A stretch of DNA of 47,003 nucleotides from Verrucomicrobiota bacterium (GCA_003176045.1 PSRM01000032.1:1-47003), one strand, 5' to 3'. Shown: positions 9,631 to 20,225, counted from the stretch's first letter. Notes: a model not told the origin generated them from the sequence alone. A program made the numbers and translations.

Positions 9631-12270
9631 TCAGGATGCCGCTGCATCCTCCTGCTGCTCGCTGATGACCGGCGCGATAGCCTGCAACCGGTCACCCTCG
9701 GTCAATTCCACTAACTTTACTCCTTGCGTGTTGCGGCCGGCTTCACGGATGTCCTTCACGAAGGTCCGCACCATTTGCCCGCCCGCAGTGATCAGCATGA
9801 TTTCGTCGTTTTCACGCACGGTCAGCGCCCCAACCACCCCACCTGTCCGATCGGTGGTTTTCATTGTGATAATCCCCTTACCACCGCGAGACTGGACGCG
9901 GTATTCGTCGAAAGCGGTCCGTTTGCCGATTCCGTTTTCGCCCGCCACGAGCAGAGTTGCGTCCGGGACGACGATGGCAAGCGCAACCACGCCGTCTTCC
10001 TTCTCAACGGAAATGCCCCGCACACCGGCTGCCGGCCGGCCCATGCTGCGAACGTCCTCTTCGGCGAAACGGATGCTCATCCCATCGCGCGTGATCAAGA
10101 CTACCTGGTCCTGGCCCGAGGTGAGCTTCACATCTATCACCGTGTCCATAGACTCAATGCCAATCGCGATGATTCCGCCCTTGCGCACGTTGGCGAACTC
10201 TTCCAGCGCCGTTTTTTTCACAGTGCCTTGTCGCGTGGCGAAGAAGAGGAATCCGGGCTGTTGCCAGGTAATGTCTTCCTTGTTCGGGCCCGTCTTTGAC
10301 TCGATCCGAATCATGGCCGCAATCTTCTCCGTCTCTTTCAATTCCAGCAGATTGGCGATGCTGCGGCCTTTTGCGGCGCGGCCCATGTCGGGGATTTCAT
10401 GCACGCGCTGTATATACGCCCGGCCCAGACTCGTGAAGAACATCAGATAATCGTGCGTGCCGGCGGTGAACAGGTGCTCGATAAACTCCTTGTCTTCTTC
10501 CGTCGCGCCTTCCCGCGTGGCCATCCCTATCACCCCCTTGCCGCCGCGCCGCTGCGAACGGTAGGAGTTGATGTTGGTCCGCTTGATCAGGCCGGAGTGC
10601 GTGAGAGTGATAATCACTCCCTCGTTGGCGATCAGGTCTTCAATCGCGATCTCGCCTTCCTCAGGTACAAGTTCGGTGCGCCGTGGAGAAGCGTGCTTTT
10701 CCTTGATCGCGGCCAGCTCCGATTTGATTATCGCGAGCACCCGGGCTTCCTTTGCCAGAATGTCCAGTAAATCCTTAATCTTTTCGAGCAAACTGCGATA
10801 CTCCGCACTGACTTTGTCGATTTCCAGCCCGGTCAACTGATAGAGCCGAAGCTCGAGGATCGCGTTCACCTGCGCCTCAGTGATCGCATACCTGCCGTTG
10901 TTCAGCCGCGCCTCGCTGCGAATGAGGATTCCAAACTTCTCAACCTGCGCCCGGGTAAAATCGAACGCCAACAGTTTGATACGAGCTTCTTCGCGATTCG
11001 CCGATCCGCGGATGATCCGAATGAATTCATCCAGATTCGCCAGCGCGACGAGGTATGCTTCCAAAGTCTCCGCCCGATCTTCCGCCTTGCGCAGCTCAAA
11101 CCTGGTGCGGCGCACCACCACTTCCCTGCGGTGCTCGATGTAGCAATTGATAAGCTCCTTAAGCCCCAGCGTTTTAGGGCGGCCATGATCAATCGCCAAA
11201 GCGTTGACAGCGAAGCTGCTCTCCAGGGCCGTGTGCTGGTAAAGATTGGCGATGATGACCTTCGGGATGGCGTCCCGTCTGATTTCGATCACGACGCGGG
11301 TATTCTCGTCGGACTCATCCCGGACCGCAGTAACGTCCGTGATCACCTTTTCATTGACCAACTCCGCGATTCGCGACACCAGGTGCGCCCGATTTACGTT
11401 GAATGGAATCTCAGTAATTAAAATCTGCTCACGCCCGCCCTTGAGTTGTTCTACGGCCACTTTGCCGCGGACCTTGACACTGCCTCGCCCTGTCGAAAAA
11501 TAATCTTTGATTCCACCCAGGCCGCAGATCATGCAGCCAGTCGGGAAATCCGGGCCCTTGATATACTTCATCAGCCCTTCCAAGGTGATGTTTGGATCAT
11601 CAATCTGCGCGCAAACGCCATCTATAATCTCCCCCAAATTGTGCGGCGGCATATTCGTCGCCATGCCCACGGCGATCCCCGTCCCGCCATTGACCAGCAA
11701 GTTTGGAAATGCGGCAGGAAGAACAATCGGCTCGGTGTTCGCTTCATCGTACGTCGGGACGAAATCAACTGTGTCCTTGTCCATGTCCTCCATCAACACC
11801 GCGCCCAGAGGCGCCAGGCGCGCTTCGGTGTACCGCATCGAGGCCGGAGCATCATCTTCGACCGACCCGAAATTCCCCTGCCCATCAATCAGCAACTCCC
11901 TCATCGCCCATGGTTGCGCCATGTGTACGAGCGTCGGGTAAATCGCCTGGTCGCCGTGAGGATGGTAATTGCCCATCGTCTCGCCCACGATCTTGGCGCA
12001 TTTGATATGCTTCCGATTGGGCATGACGCCCAGCCCGTTCATCGCGTACAGAATCCGCCGTTGCGAGGGCTTGAGCCCATCCCGCACATCCGGCAGCGCC
12101 CGGGAAATGATCACCGACATCGAATAATCCAGGAACGACCCCTTGATCTCGTCGGCCACGTTGACCTTTACGATTTTCTCGTTCGCCGCAAACAGAGGTG
12201 TGCTCGGCGCCGGTGATTCCGGCGGTTCCGGCGATTTCTCCGGTCCATTTATCTCGTTTTCGTCAGGCAT
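9631..12270 (-). CDS. gyrA: DNA gyrase subunit A
   Basis: The breakage-reunion subunit of DNA gyrase, 879 residues. The active-site region ASMRYTEARLAPLG contains the catalytic Tyr. The N-terminal region has SRALPDVRDGLKPSQRR and the QTR-like GDQAIYPTLVHMAQ. The C-terminal beta-pinwheel domain has the GyrA box QRRGGKG (near residue 560), which tells it from ParC. It is co-directional with gyrB but separated from it by a toxin-like gene pair. Its leader is a heptamer array ending six bases before the start codon, with no Shine-Dalgarno visible. Confidence 0.98.
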   Translation of the reverse strand: MPDENEINGPEKSPEPPESPAPSTPLFAANEKIVKVNVADEIKGSFLDYSMSVIISRALPDVRDGLKPSQRRILYAMNGLGVMPNRKHIKCAKIVGETMGNYHPHGDQAIYPTLVHMAQPWAMRELLIDGQGNFGSVEDDAPASMRYTEARLAPLGAVLMEDMDKDTVDFVPTYDEANTEPIVLPAAFPNLLVNGGTGIAVGMATNMPPHNLGEIIDGVCAQIDDPNITLEGLMKYIKGPDFPTGCMICGLGGIKDYFSTGRGSVKVRGKVAVEQLKGGREQILITEIPFNVNRAHLVSRIAELVNEKVITDVTAVRDESDENTRVVIEIRRDAIPKVIIANLYQHTALESSFAVNALAIDHGRPKTLGLKELINCYIEHRREVVVRRTRFELRKAEDRAETLEAYLVALANLDEFIRIIRGSANREEARIKLLAFDFTRAQVEKFGILIRSEARLNNGRYAITEAQVNAILELRLYQLTGLEIDKVSAEYRSLLEKIKDLLDILAKEARVLAIIKSELAAIKEKHASPRRTELVPEEGEIAIEDLIANEGVIITLTHSGLIKRTNINSYRSQRRGGKGVIGMATREGATEEDKEFIEHLFTAGTHDYLMFFTSLGRAYIQRVHEIPDMGRAAKGRSIANLLELKETEKIAAMIRIESKTGPNKEDITWQQPGFLFFATRQGTVKKTALEEFANVRKGGIIAIGIESMDTVIDVKLTSGQDQVVLITRDGMSIRFAEEDVRSMGRPAAGVRGISVEKEDGVVALAIVVPDATLLVAGENGIGKRTAFDEYRVQSRGGKGIITMKTTDRTGGVVGALTVRENDEIMLITAGGQMVRTFVKDIREAGRNTQGVKLVELTEGDRLQAIAPVISEQQEDAAAS

Positions 12271-12275
12271 TTTGA

Positions 12276-12303
12276 AATTTACGATTTACAATTTTCGATT
12301 TAC
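12276..12303. repeat. heptamer array in the gyrA leader
   Basis: Four 7-bp units on the plus strand: AATTTAC, GATTTAC, AATTTTC, GATTTAC. It occupies the position of the gyrA ribosome binding site. A CGTCCT hexamer array follows at about 12320-12340. Confidence 0.85.
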
Positions 12304-12352
12304 GTGCTGTCAATGCTGTCGTCCTCGTCCTCGTCCTCGAATCCTTCTGGCT

Positions 12353-12661
12353 TTATGCCTTGCCGCCTGGCTCCTGACCCTTTGGCCGATCATTCAGCGC
12401 AAATGCGCCCGGATTCTGCGCCTCCAGCTCCGCAATCTTGCGGCTCAGCCGTTCCACATCCTCAAGAAATCTCTTTTCGTACGGAGCAGTCTCCTCCGGC
12501 CGCAACGATTTGGCCCGTCCGCCTTCCTGGACTACAAAATCAGTCCCAAACCGTCGAGCACGCCTAATCGCATCCAAACCGGCGTTGGCCAGAGCGCGCT
12601 CCGCTCGATAGTGGTCAATGCCAAGAATGCTTTCATCCCATTTTTCGCTTCTGATTTTCAT
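12353..12661 (-). CDS. small protein paired with zeta-like kinase (putative antitoxin)
   Basis: A 102-residue acidic/basic protein whose ATG overlaps the TGA of the upstream zeta-like gene (ATGA, 12658-12661), implying translational coupling. It has no recognised domain by eye. The middle has RRARRFGTDFVVQEGG and the C-terminal half is predicted helical (ERLSRKIAELEAQN). Position and coupling suggest it neutralises or partners the kinase, but the order is toxin first, unlike the epsilon-zeta operon. The C-terminal tail (NDRPKGQEPGGKA) looks disordered. Confidence 0.7.
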   Translation of the reverse strand: MKIRSEKWDESILGIDHYRAERALANAGLDAIRRARRFGTDFVVQEGGRAKSLRPEETAPYEKRFLEDVERLSRKIAELEAQNPGAFALNDRPKGQEPGGKA

Positions 12662-13236
12662 AACTCAACTTCTGCTTCACGCTGAATTTCCGCAAATCTT
12701 GCGGGATCATTCGTAACGAGCTTTCCTTCCGTCTCCGCCGCGATCAATCGCGGGCCGGGTCCCTCGTTCTGAAAAAGTTCCCAACTACTCAATAGCGGAC
12801 GGTATATCGAGAAGAAGTTGCGGATGGTTCGAAAGAATCGGCGACGCGAAACCTCTTCGGGAATGTTGTGCCCGCCTTCGATCACCCGCTGCCAGATTCG
12901 TCGAATGGTCGTTTCCGGGTCGCTGACCCACAGAAAATAGGCCCTTATATCGAATCCAACCTCTCGCGCCTCCTTCATCCACCCCACAGCGGTTTTCCCG
13001 CTCATTGTAGTTTCCCAGGTAAACCCGATTCGCGCCGCGATCAACTCGCGGATACGCTTCAAGGCGATCTTTCCGGCTGCAAAAGCAACCGAATCCGGAT
13101 CATACGGAGACAAGCCTCGCGCTATTAAATCTACGTTCACAAATTCCAACTGTTTGGCTTCATCGGGCAGATAACGATCTGCGAAAGTCGTCTTCCCGAC
13201 TCCGTTCGGCCCGGCGATGATGTAAAGCGTCGGCAT
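12658..13236 (-). CDS. zeta-toxin-family P-loop kinase
   Basis: A 192-residue protein with Walker A GPNGVGKTT (residues 9-17), then FVNVDLIARGLSPYDP, which matches the zeta-toxin pattern after the first helix, and FTWETTMSGK where family members bind the UDP-GlcNAc substrate region. Zeta toxins phosphorylate UDP-N-acetylglucosamine and block wall synthesis; chromosomal relatives may act on other substrates. It is followed by a coupled 102-residue gene and lies between gyrB and gyrA. A repeat-filled gap (13237-13466) separates it from gyrB. Confidence 0.82.
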   Translation of the reverse strand: MPTLYIIAGPNGVGKTTFADRYLPDEAKQLEFVNVDLIARGLSPYDPDSVAFAAGKIALKRIRELIAARIGFTWETTMSGKTAVGWMKEAREVGFDIRAYFLWVSDPETTIRRIWQRVIEGGHNIPEEVSRRRFFRTIRNFFSIYRPLLSSWELFQNEGPGPRLIAAETEGKLVTNDPARFAEIQREAEVEL

Positions 13237-13343
13237 GTAACACGCATCACATCATCATTACTCAAAATCCATCAAGGGAACTCTCAACCAGGACACACGA
13301 ATGGGGACAAGCGAATAAAAGAACGGAACCAAGAGTCATTCGT

Positions 13344-13466
13344 TTGTCACATTCAGAACCAACAATCCTTCATCCATCATCCAACATCCCTCATCCCCGC
13401 ATCCAGTATCCAGCATCCGCAACTCATCATTCCATCATTCCAATCTTCCATCATTCCAACATTCCC
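13344..13466. repeat. low-complexity CATCC/CATTCC repeats downstream of gyrB
   Basis: Degenerate tandem units such as CATCATCCAACATCC and CATCATTCCATCATTCC fill the sequence after the gyrB stop codon. This continues the general pattern of short tandem repeats directly after stop codons. No gene is seen in 13237-13466. Confidence 0.7.
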
Positions 13467-16031
<2,565 letters not shown>

Positions 16032-16040
16032 CTAAACGGA

Positions 16041-16062
16041 GCGCGGACAGCCCTGTCCGCGC
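16041..16062. repeat. GCGCGGACAG palindrome upstream of gyrB
   Basis: Arms GCGCGGACAG and CTGTCCGCGC around a 2-bp centre, 18 bp upstream of the gyrB start codon. The rest of the 325-bp gap to 16347 holds one more palindrome-like block near 16270-16300 (GGAGTGCGGCGCATTCCGCC) and no gene I can support. Confidence 0.8.
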
Positions 16063-16312
16063 AACTGGTCCGGGGACATTTTGGTATCCGCTTCTGGTCT
16101 CAAAATTTACGAAAAAATGCCCCCAAACACAAACTTTATTTCATCCCAAAACGGCCCCAAAAAGCACCATTAGTTGAGAGAATTCGCCGCCCGTAGCACT
16201 AGGTATTGAGGTGCTCCGTTAACCTTAAAGGACTCGATTTGTGCCCCTGTTCCAGAACCTCGCGAAGCGTCTGGAGTGCGGCGCATTCCGCCGCTTTCGT
16301 TTTCTCATTCGC

Positions 16313-16348
16313 TTGACGATTTCCAATATTTGTCTTACCATTTTGGTA
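16313..16348 (+). promoter_or_regulatory. toxin-antitoxin promoter with overlapping palindromic operator
   Basis: A -35-like TTGACG (16313-16318) is spaced 17 bp from a -10-like TACCAT (16336-16341). The perfect palindrome TACCATTTTGGTA (16336-16348) overlaps the -10 and ends on the A of the antitoxin ATG. The predicted transcription start falls at or next to that ATG, so the mRNA may be leaderless. Autorepression by the antitoxin is the expected use of such a site. Confidence 0.6.
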
Positions 16349-16548
16349 TGCGCGAAACGATTACGTTCCGTCCCAGCCGGCCGAAAAGTCAAATTCAGGA
16401 TGCCTTCGGGAACATAAGCGAAAAACTCAATGAACTGATCGAGCATGAGTTGGCCTCCGGAGGACCACCAGACTGGCGGGATGTTCTCAAGCGGGCAGCC
16501 CCAGTTGCAGATGCAAACGCGTATGAGCTATGCCTCAGGCCCGAGTAG
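16348..16548 (+). CDS. VapB-like antitoxin
   Basis: A 66-residue protein upstream of and overlapping a PIN-domain toxin. It starts RETITFRPSRPKSQIQ, a strand followed by helices (ISEKLNELIEHELA), which would fit a ribbon-helix-helix DNA-binding fold with a C-terminal toxin-binding tail. I chose the ATG at 16348 over an upstream one at 16276, because the longer frame translates a palindromic repeat and reads through the promoter. No ribosome binding site is visible, in line with leaderless translation. Confidence 0.7.
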   Translation: MRETITFRPSRPKSQIQDAFGNISEKLNELIEHELASGGPPDWRDVLKRAAPVADANAYELCLRPE

Positions 16549-17000
16549 CGTTCGCAGATACCAGTTGGCTGTTTTCCCTGTATTATCAGACTAAGGACAG
16601 GCCGGCAATCACAGCCTGGGCAGAAAAAGGGCCAAGCACGCTGGTGATCAGCACGACAGTACTCGCTGAGTGCCGCTGCAATTTTTGGCGGGCAGGAGAT
16701 CGTCTGAAGGCGCTCGAATCGGACCTCCATGCTCGGCTCTACCTGGATTGCGGCTATTCATTCGAAGAAATGGTGGCTATGGCCAGGGACCTGTTCCGCA
16801 GGTACGCTCCGCGCAGCAACGTTGGAACTCTCGATATTTTGCATGTTGCCGCCGCTCGTCGTTTTGGTTGCCAATGGTTTCTGAGCTTTGATTCTGCGAG
16901 CGGATGCCGAGCAGTCGCTCACGCCTGCGGCCTGAAAGTGTACCCCGAACTCGGCGCCGAGGACCGGGCTTGGCTGAGGAAGATTGGGCGAAGCGGCTAG
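16530..17000 (+). CDS. PIN-domain ribonuclease toxin (VapC-like)
   Basis: A 156-residue PIN domain. The acidic metal-binding residues are in place: D10 (FADTSWLF), E47 (VLAECRCNF), D102 (GTLDILHVAAA) and D121 (FLSFDSAS). VapC toxins are Mg-dependent RNases that cut tRNA or rRNA. The start overlaps the antitoxin gene by 19 bp, typical of coupled toxin-antitoxin pairs. About 135 bp of non-coding sequence separate it from the convergent permease gene. Confidence 0.88.
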   Translation: MPQARVAFADTSWLFSLYYQTKDRPAITAWAEKGPSTLVISTTVLAECRCNFWRAGDRLKALESDLHARLYLDCGYSFEEMVAMARDLFRRYAPRSNVGTLDILHVAAARRFGCQWFLSFDSASGCRAVAHACGLKVYPELGAEDRAWLRKIGRSG

Positions 17001-17135
17001 TAAAACGCTATTTCGGAATCCTCCTTCTGACAAATGAGCCGGAGTTTCCGCGCTTTCACGTGGTTAACCTCTTCCCCCATCCGTGTCCCTCCGTCCCGCT
17101 TAGCGCGCTTAGCGGGATCCGTGGTCAAAACCTTT

Positions 17136-17978
17136 TCACGATTTTATATCCCGCGCCTGAAACCCCGCCGCCCCAATCAAAAACGTGGTCATCTGAAACG
17201 CCACCAGCACGCAAACCGATCCCAATATCCGCGGCCAGGGAATCGGATCAGCATACGTGAGCATCCAGGCGCGGAAATGATAGAGCAGAAACCATTCATG
17301 ATACTGCTCCAGGAAAGGGATGTGCTCGATCACCAGGTTAATGAACAGGAACGAGAGTGCCAGGATCGTGGCTGCCGCCGGTTTCATGTTGAAACAAGAG
17401 AACATAAAAGCCAGCCCAACGATGATGCTGGAATTGAACGCCATAAACAGGTGCGAAAAGAAATATCGCTCCAATCCATGCCCCGGGCTCATCAGGCTAA
17501 AGATATTCTCGGGCCATTGCACGTAAACGAACATTCCGCGCCACGGAAACCATAGCCGCGCAAAAAGCAGGGCAGTTCCGCCGAGCGCGATCACCAGCAC
17601 GATCGAAAAAACCACCCCGGCCAGCCATTTCACCAACAGCAGGCGGAATCTGGAAATTGGCCGCGACAAAATCATCCGCAGTGTCCCATCCTCCGCCTCC
17701 TTCGCAACCAAATCTCCACCCACCAGCGAAGTGTAAAGCGGCATCAATAAGAGAATCTGCGGAACCAGCATCACCACAGCCACCGTGAGCGCGGAGATGT
17801 ACTCCTGCGCCACGTAACCATTCCCCTCGAGAACTTCGTGGACCCGATCCTGCCAGTGCGTGAAATGAAACAGCAGCACCATCGCGTTCTGCGCCAGCAA
17901 AAAAGCCCCAAACCCAATATAGGTCCGCTTCTTCCCAAACAGCTTCCACAACTCATTTCGTAAATGGCGATAAAACAT
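17136..17978 (-). CDS. ABC-2 type transporter permease
   Basis: A 280-residue membrane protein with about six hydrophobic segments, among them YIGFGAFLLAQNAMVLLF, ALTVAVVMLVPQILLLMPL, VVFSIVLVIALGGTALLFA and the C-terminal ILGSVCVLVAFQMTTFLI. The stretch LVAKEAEDGTLRMILSRPISR is the conserved cytoplasmic motif of ABC-2 permeases. It pairs with the ATPase encoded just upstream. The cargo (drug, lipid or polysaccharide) cannot be deduced. The two genes are separated by 143 bp of tandem repeats. Confidence 0.85.
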   Translation of the reverse strand: MFYRHLRNELWKLFGKKRTYIGFGAFLLAQNAMVLLFHFTHWQDRVHEVLEGNGYVAQEYISALTVAVVMLVPQILLLMPLYTSLVGGDLVAKEAEDGTLRMILSRPISRFRLLLVKWLAGVVFSIVLVIALGGTALLFARLWFPWRGMFVYVQWPENIFSLMSPGHGLERYFFSHLFMAFNSSIIVGLAFMFSCFNMKPAAATILALSFLFINLVIEHIPFLEQYHEWFLLYHFRAWMLTYADPIPWPRILGSVCVLVAFQMTTFLIGAAGFQARDIKS

Positions 17979-17986
17979 ATCACTGT

Positions 17987-18021
17987 GAAATCCGAAATCC
18001 GAAATCCGAAATCCGAAATCG
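17987..18021. repeat. GAAATCC heptamer array
   Basis: Five tandem 7-bp units, the last with one change, begin 9 bp upstream of the permease start codon on the opposite strand sense (GGATTTC for the gene). The array covers the expected ribosome-binding and leader region. Confidence 0.95.
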
Positions 18022-18069
18022 ATTAGTGCCTCGTTCCTACGTGAATCGCGGTGAACTTCGGCTGTGTTG

Positions 18070-18130
18070 ACGTTTTAACGTTTTAACGATTTAACCTTTT
18101 TAACGATTTAACGCTTTTAACTTATTTAAC
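18070..18130. repeat. TTTAACG-type tandem array
   Basis: Seven or eight degenerate 7-9 bp units of the form GTTTTAAC, GATTTAAC and CTTTTTAAC. It runs into the stop codon of the ABC ATPase, and the last codons of that gene (KVK-stop) lie inside the array. Confidence 0.85.
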
Positions 18131-19024
18131 TTTTGGCTCGCCATCCATGAGGCTGAGGTAGAATTGTTCCAGCGTCCTCGTCTCCGGTGCGATCTCATAC
18201 ACCGGCATTCCCCGCTCAACCAGCAACTTCACCACGCGTTCGGGTCCAACACCCTCCCGTAACGAAATAACCCGTCCATCCCGCGCATCCGTAATAAACT
18301 CCGCCTCCCGCAGCTCCTTCACCGCCGCCTCAAAACTACCCGTCCTGAGCCGCACCCATCGTTGGTCCTGTCTTGTAGCCGACAGCGGCCCCTCGAATAC
18401 TTTCCGTCCCTCGTTCAGCACCGCAATACGCGTGCAAAGCTGCTCCACTTCATTCAGCAAATGCGACGATAACAGAATCGTCAGTCCTAGCTCGCGATGC
18501 AGCCGCAGGATAGTCTGCCGCATTTCGTGAATGCCTTCCGGATCGAGCCCATCCCCCGGCTCATCAAGTATGAGCAACTCCGGGTGTGGCAAAAGCGCCT
18601 GGGCCAGCGCTAGTCGCGCCCGCATCCCGTGCGAGTAGGTGCGCACCTTCGTATGCTCGCGCCCGGTCAAGCCTACCCACTCAATGATTTCCTGAATCCG
18701 CCTCTTCGGCGTCGGCGCAGAATAGGAACTCAGGATTTCCAAATTTCTCCATCCCGTCAGGTAATCGTAAAACGCCGGACTTTCAAAAATGGCGCCAACC
18801 TTTTGCAGCGCCTGTTGTCGCCTCGCGCTAACATCGTGTCCGCACACCATTACCGCCCCGCTGCTCGGCCAGACTTGCCCCAGCATCATCCCGATAGCCG
18901 TGCTCTTCCCCGCCCCGTTATGTCCCAGTAATCCATAGATTTCCCCCGCCGGCACCTCCAGCGTCAGATCATCCACCGCCAGGCGCGAGCCAAACCGCTT
19001 CGAAACATTTTTAAGCTCGATCAT
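18122..19024 (-). CDS. ABC transporter ATP-binding protein
   Basis: A 300-residue ATPase. It has Walker A GHNGAGKS, Walker B LLILDEP, a D-loop region GDGLDP and switch His in LLSSHLL. The signature motif is YSHGMRARLALA rather than LSGGQ, as in many ABC-2 exporters of the CcmA/NatA type. The C-terminal 80 residues form a regulatory-like extension. It drives the permease encoded downstream. The extreme C-terminus is supplied by a tandem repeat. Confidence 0.92.
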   Translation of the reverse strand: MIELKNVSKRFGSRLAVDDLTLEVPAGEIYGLLGHNGAGKSTAIGMMLGQVWPSSGAVMVCGHDVSARRQQALQKVGAIFESPAFYDYLTGWRNLEILSSYSAPTPKRRIQEIIEWVGLTGREHTKVRTYSHGMRARLALAQALLPHPELLILDEPGDGLDPEGIHEMRQTILRLHRELGLTILLSSHLLNEVEQLCTRIAVLNEGRKVFEGPLSATRQDQRWVRLRTGSFEAAVKELREAEFITDARDGRVISLREGVGPERVVKLLVERGMPVYEIAPETRTLEQFYLSLMDGEPKVK

Positions 19025-19033
19025 TTCTCTTTC

Positions 19034-19113
19034 GTAGCAGCCGAGGTAACGAGGCTCTAATCAATTTCGGATCTCGGCTTTCGAACTTCGGAATTCGGAC
19101 TTCGGGTTTCGGA
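19034..19113. repeat. GTAGCAGCC arm plus TTTCGGA heptamer array
   Basis: 19034-19058 matches one arm of the 6639-6736 inverted repeat. It is followed at 19065-19113 by seven 7-bp units of the type TTTCGGA, CTTCGGA and ATTCGGA. It lies directly upstream of the ABC ATPase start codon. Confidence 0.88.
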
Positions 19114-19213
19114 TTTTGTTTCTTCATTCGTCTGTCCCCATTCGTTTGTCACATTCGGTTCTCGGCCGTCGGACTCCAGAACTCCGCTACGCAGCCAGCG
19201 CTCGGCTCGACTC

Positions 19214-19348
19214 GTAGCGCAGATTTCCAATCTGCTGTGTCGCCGATTTCCAATCGGCAGACCTTTCGATTGAAAGAGAGGTTCATTTAATTCGTTCGGT
19301 TCGCAGGCTGGAAGCACTGCGATACAGCAGATTGGAAATCTGCGCTAC
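19214..19348. repeat. perfect 25-bp inverted repeat
   Basis: Arms 19214-19238 and 19324-19348 are perfect reverse complements (core GCAGATTTCCAATCTGC). A small palindrome GCCGATTTCCAATCGGC lies between. It fills the 383-bp gap 19025-19407, in which I see no gene. Confidence 0.95.
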
Positions 19349-19378
19349 AGATGTCAAAGTCGCTCCCGCCTCATATTG

Positions 19379-19406
19379 GAGCTTGGTGTTTGGTGTTTGG
19401 TGTTTG
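19379..19406. repeat. GTGTTTG heptamer array after the pseudopilin stop
   Basis: Units GAGCTTG and three GTGTTTG. Read on the gene strand, they are CAAACAC, CAAACAC, CAAACAC, CAAGCTC, starting one base after the pseudopilin stop codon. The same two unit types follow the mpl stop codon at 46930-47003. Confidence 0.95.
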
Positions 19407-19407
19407 T

Positions 19408-19989
19408 TCACGGGCTCTGCACCGTCCCCTGAATCGCCAACAGATTTTTAATATGCCCATCCGCATACAAAAAGTTCACTCCCTTATCATTTCCACGCAG
19501 TTTATGAAAAGCTTCCTTGTCAAACATTAGCGGAATCTGATGCGGATCGAACCTCATCCCGAGTGCGCTCAAATGGTCCGCATCCTCCCCATTCAACAGG
19601 CTATTCCAGGAATAGCTGCTCCCCGTCTGCTCAAAAAGCTGCTCCCGATCCGAAGGACACCTGAGCACATTCACATTCCCCAGGTGATTCGACAGCACCA
19701 TATCCGGCGACGGCAGATCGTTGGTCACAGTCAAAGACTTGTCACGCATGTTCGGCAGCCGATTATTATTCTCCTGCACATAGAGCTGCAACGCCGTACC
19801 CATCTGGTGCAAATTGCTCAAGCAACTCGTCGCCCTCCCCGACTCCTTAATTCTCCCAAACGTCGGCAACAACATTGCCGCCAGGAGCCCAATAATCGCG
19901 ATTACGACCAGCATTTCGATCAGCGTGAAAGCCCGAAATCCGAAACCCGAAATCCGAATGTAAAGCCCTCGTGAACTCAAATGGTACAT
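19408..19989 (-). CDS. type II pseudopilin (prepilin-type N-methylation protein)
   Basis: A 193-residue pseudopilin with the prepilin cleavage/methylation motif FRAFTLIEMLVVIAIIGLLA followed by a hydrophobic helix, and a C-terminal VNFLYADGHIKNL. That ADGH ending is common in the many orphan pseudopilins of Planctomycetes and Verrucomicrobia. The residue before cleavage appears to be Ala rather than the usual Gly. I start at the ATG of MYHLSSRG because the frame upstream to 20064 is repeat-derived. The leader peptide itself is largely encoded by four heptamers (19932-19959). No secretion-system gene lies nearby. Confidence 0.85.
   Translation of the reverse strand: MYHLSSRGLYIRISGFGFRAFTLIEMLVVIAIIGLLAAMLLPTFGRIKESGRATSCLSNLHQMGTALQLYVQENNNRLPNMRDKSLTVTNDLPSPDMVLSNHLGNVNVLRCPSDREQLFEQTGSSYSWNSLLNGEDADHLSALGMRFDPHQIPLMFDKEAFHKLRGNDKGVNFLYADGHIKNLLAIQGTVQSP
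19932..19959. repeat. CCCGAAA/TCCGAAA heptamer array translated in the pseudopilin leader
   Basis: Four exact 7-bp units (CCCGAAA, TCCGAAA, CCCGAAA, TCCGAAT) that read as IRISGFGFR on the coding strand, directly before the TLIE cleavage motif. Confidence 0.95.
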
Positions 19990-20094
19990 GGGAATAAGGC
20001 AAGAAAATTTAACGGCAAGAAAATTCCTGCTCACATTTTCCTGTCTTAAATTTTTCTGTCTCATTTTCCTGCCGCAAAATTTTCCTGCCTGTCA

Positions 20095-20212
20095 TTTCGG
20101 ATTTCGGCCTTCGGCCTTCGTGCTTCGGGCTTCACTTGCTCATTCGCTTGCCCCTCATTCGTTTGCCATTTCAAATCCGACAAAGTTAAGGACAAAGTTA
20201 AGGACAAAGTTA
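20095..20212. repeat. heptamer array and 12-bp tandem repeat
   Basis: 20095-20129 has five TTTCGGA/CTTCGGC-type heptamers. 20179-20212 has nearly three copies of the 12-mer GACAAAGTTAAG. Both lie between the pseudopilin and the next gene; the gap has no coding sequence. Confidence 0.9.
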
Positions 20213-20225
20213 GCGCGCATTCGCC

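Noticed and set aside
16276..16347. Longer VapB start
   Set aside because: It reads through a palindrome and the likely promoter; the ATG at 16348 fits the family length.
20000..20064. Longer pseudopilin start
   Set aside because: The extra residues come from AATTTTCCTG-type repeats. The ATG at 19989 gives a leader closer to normal.
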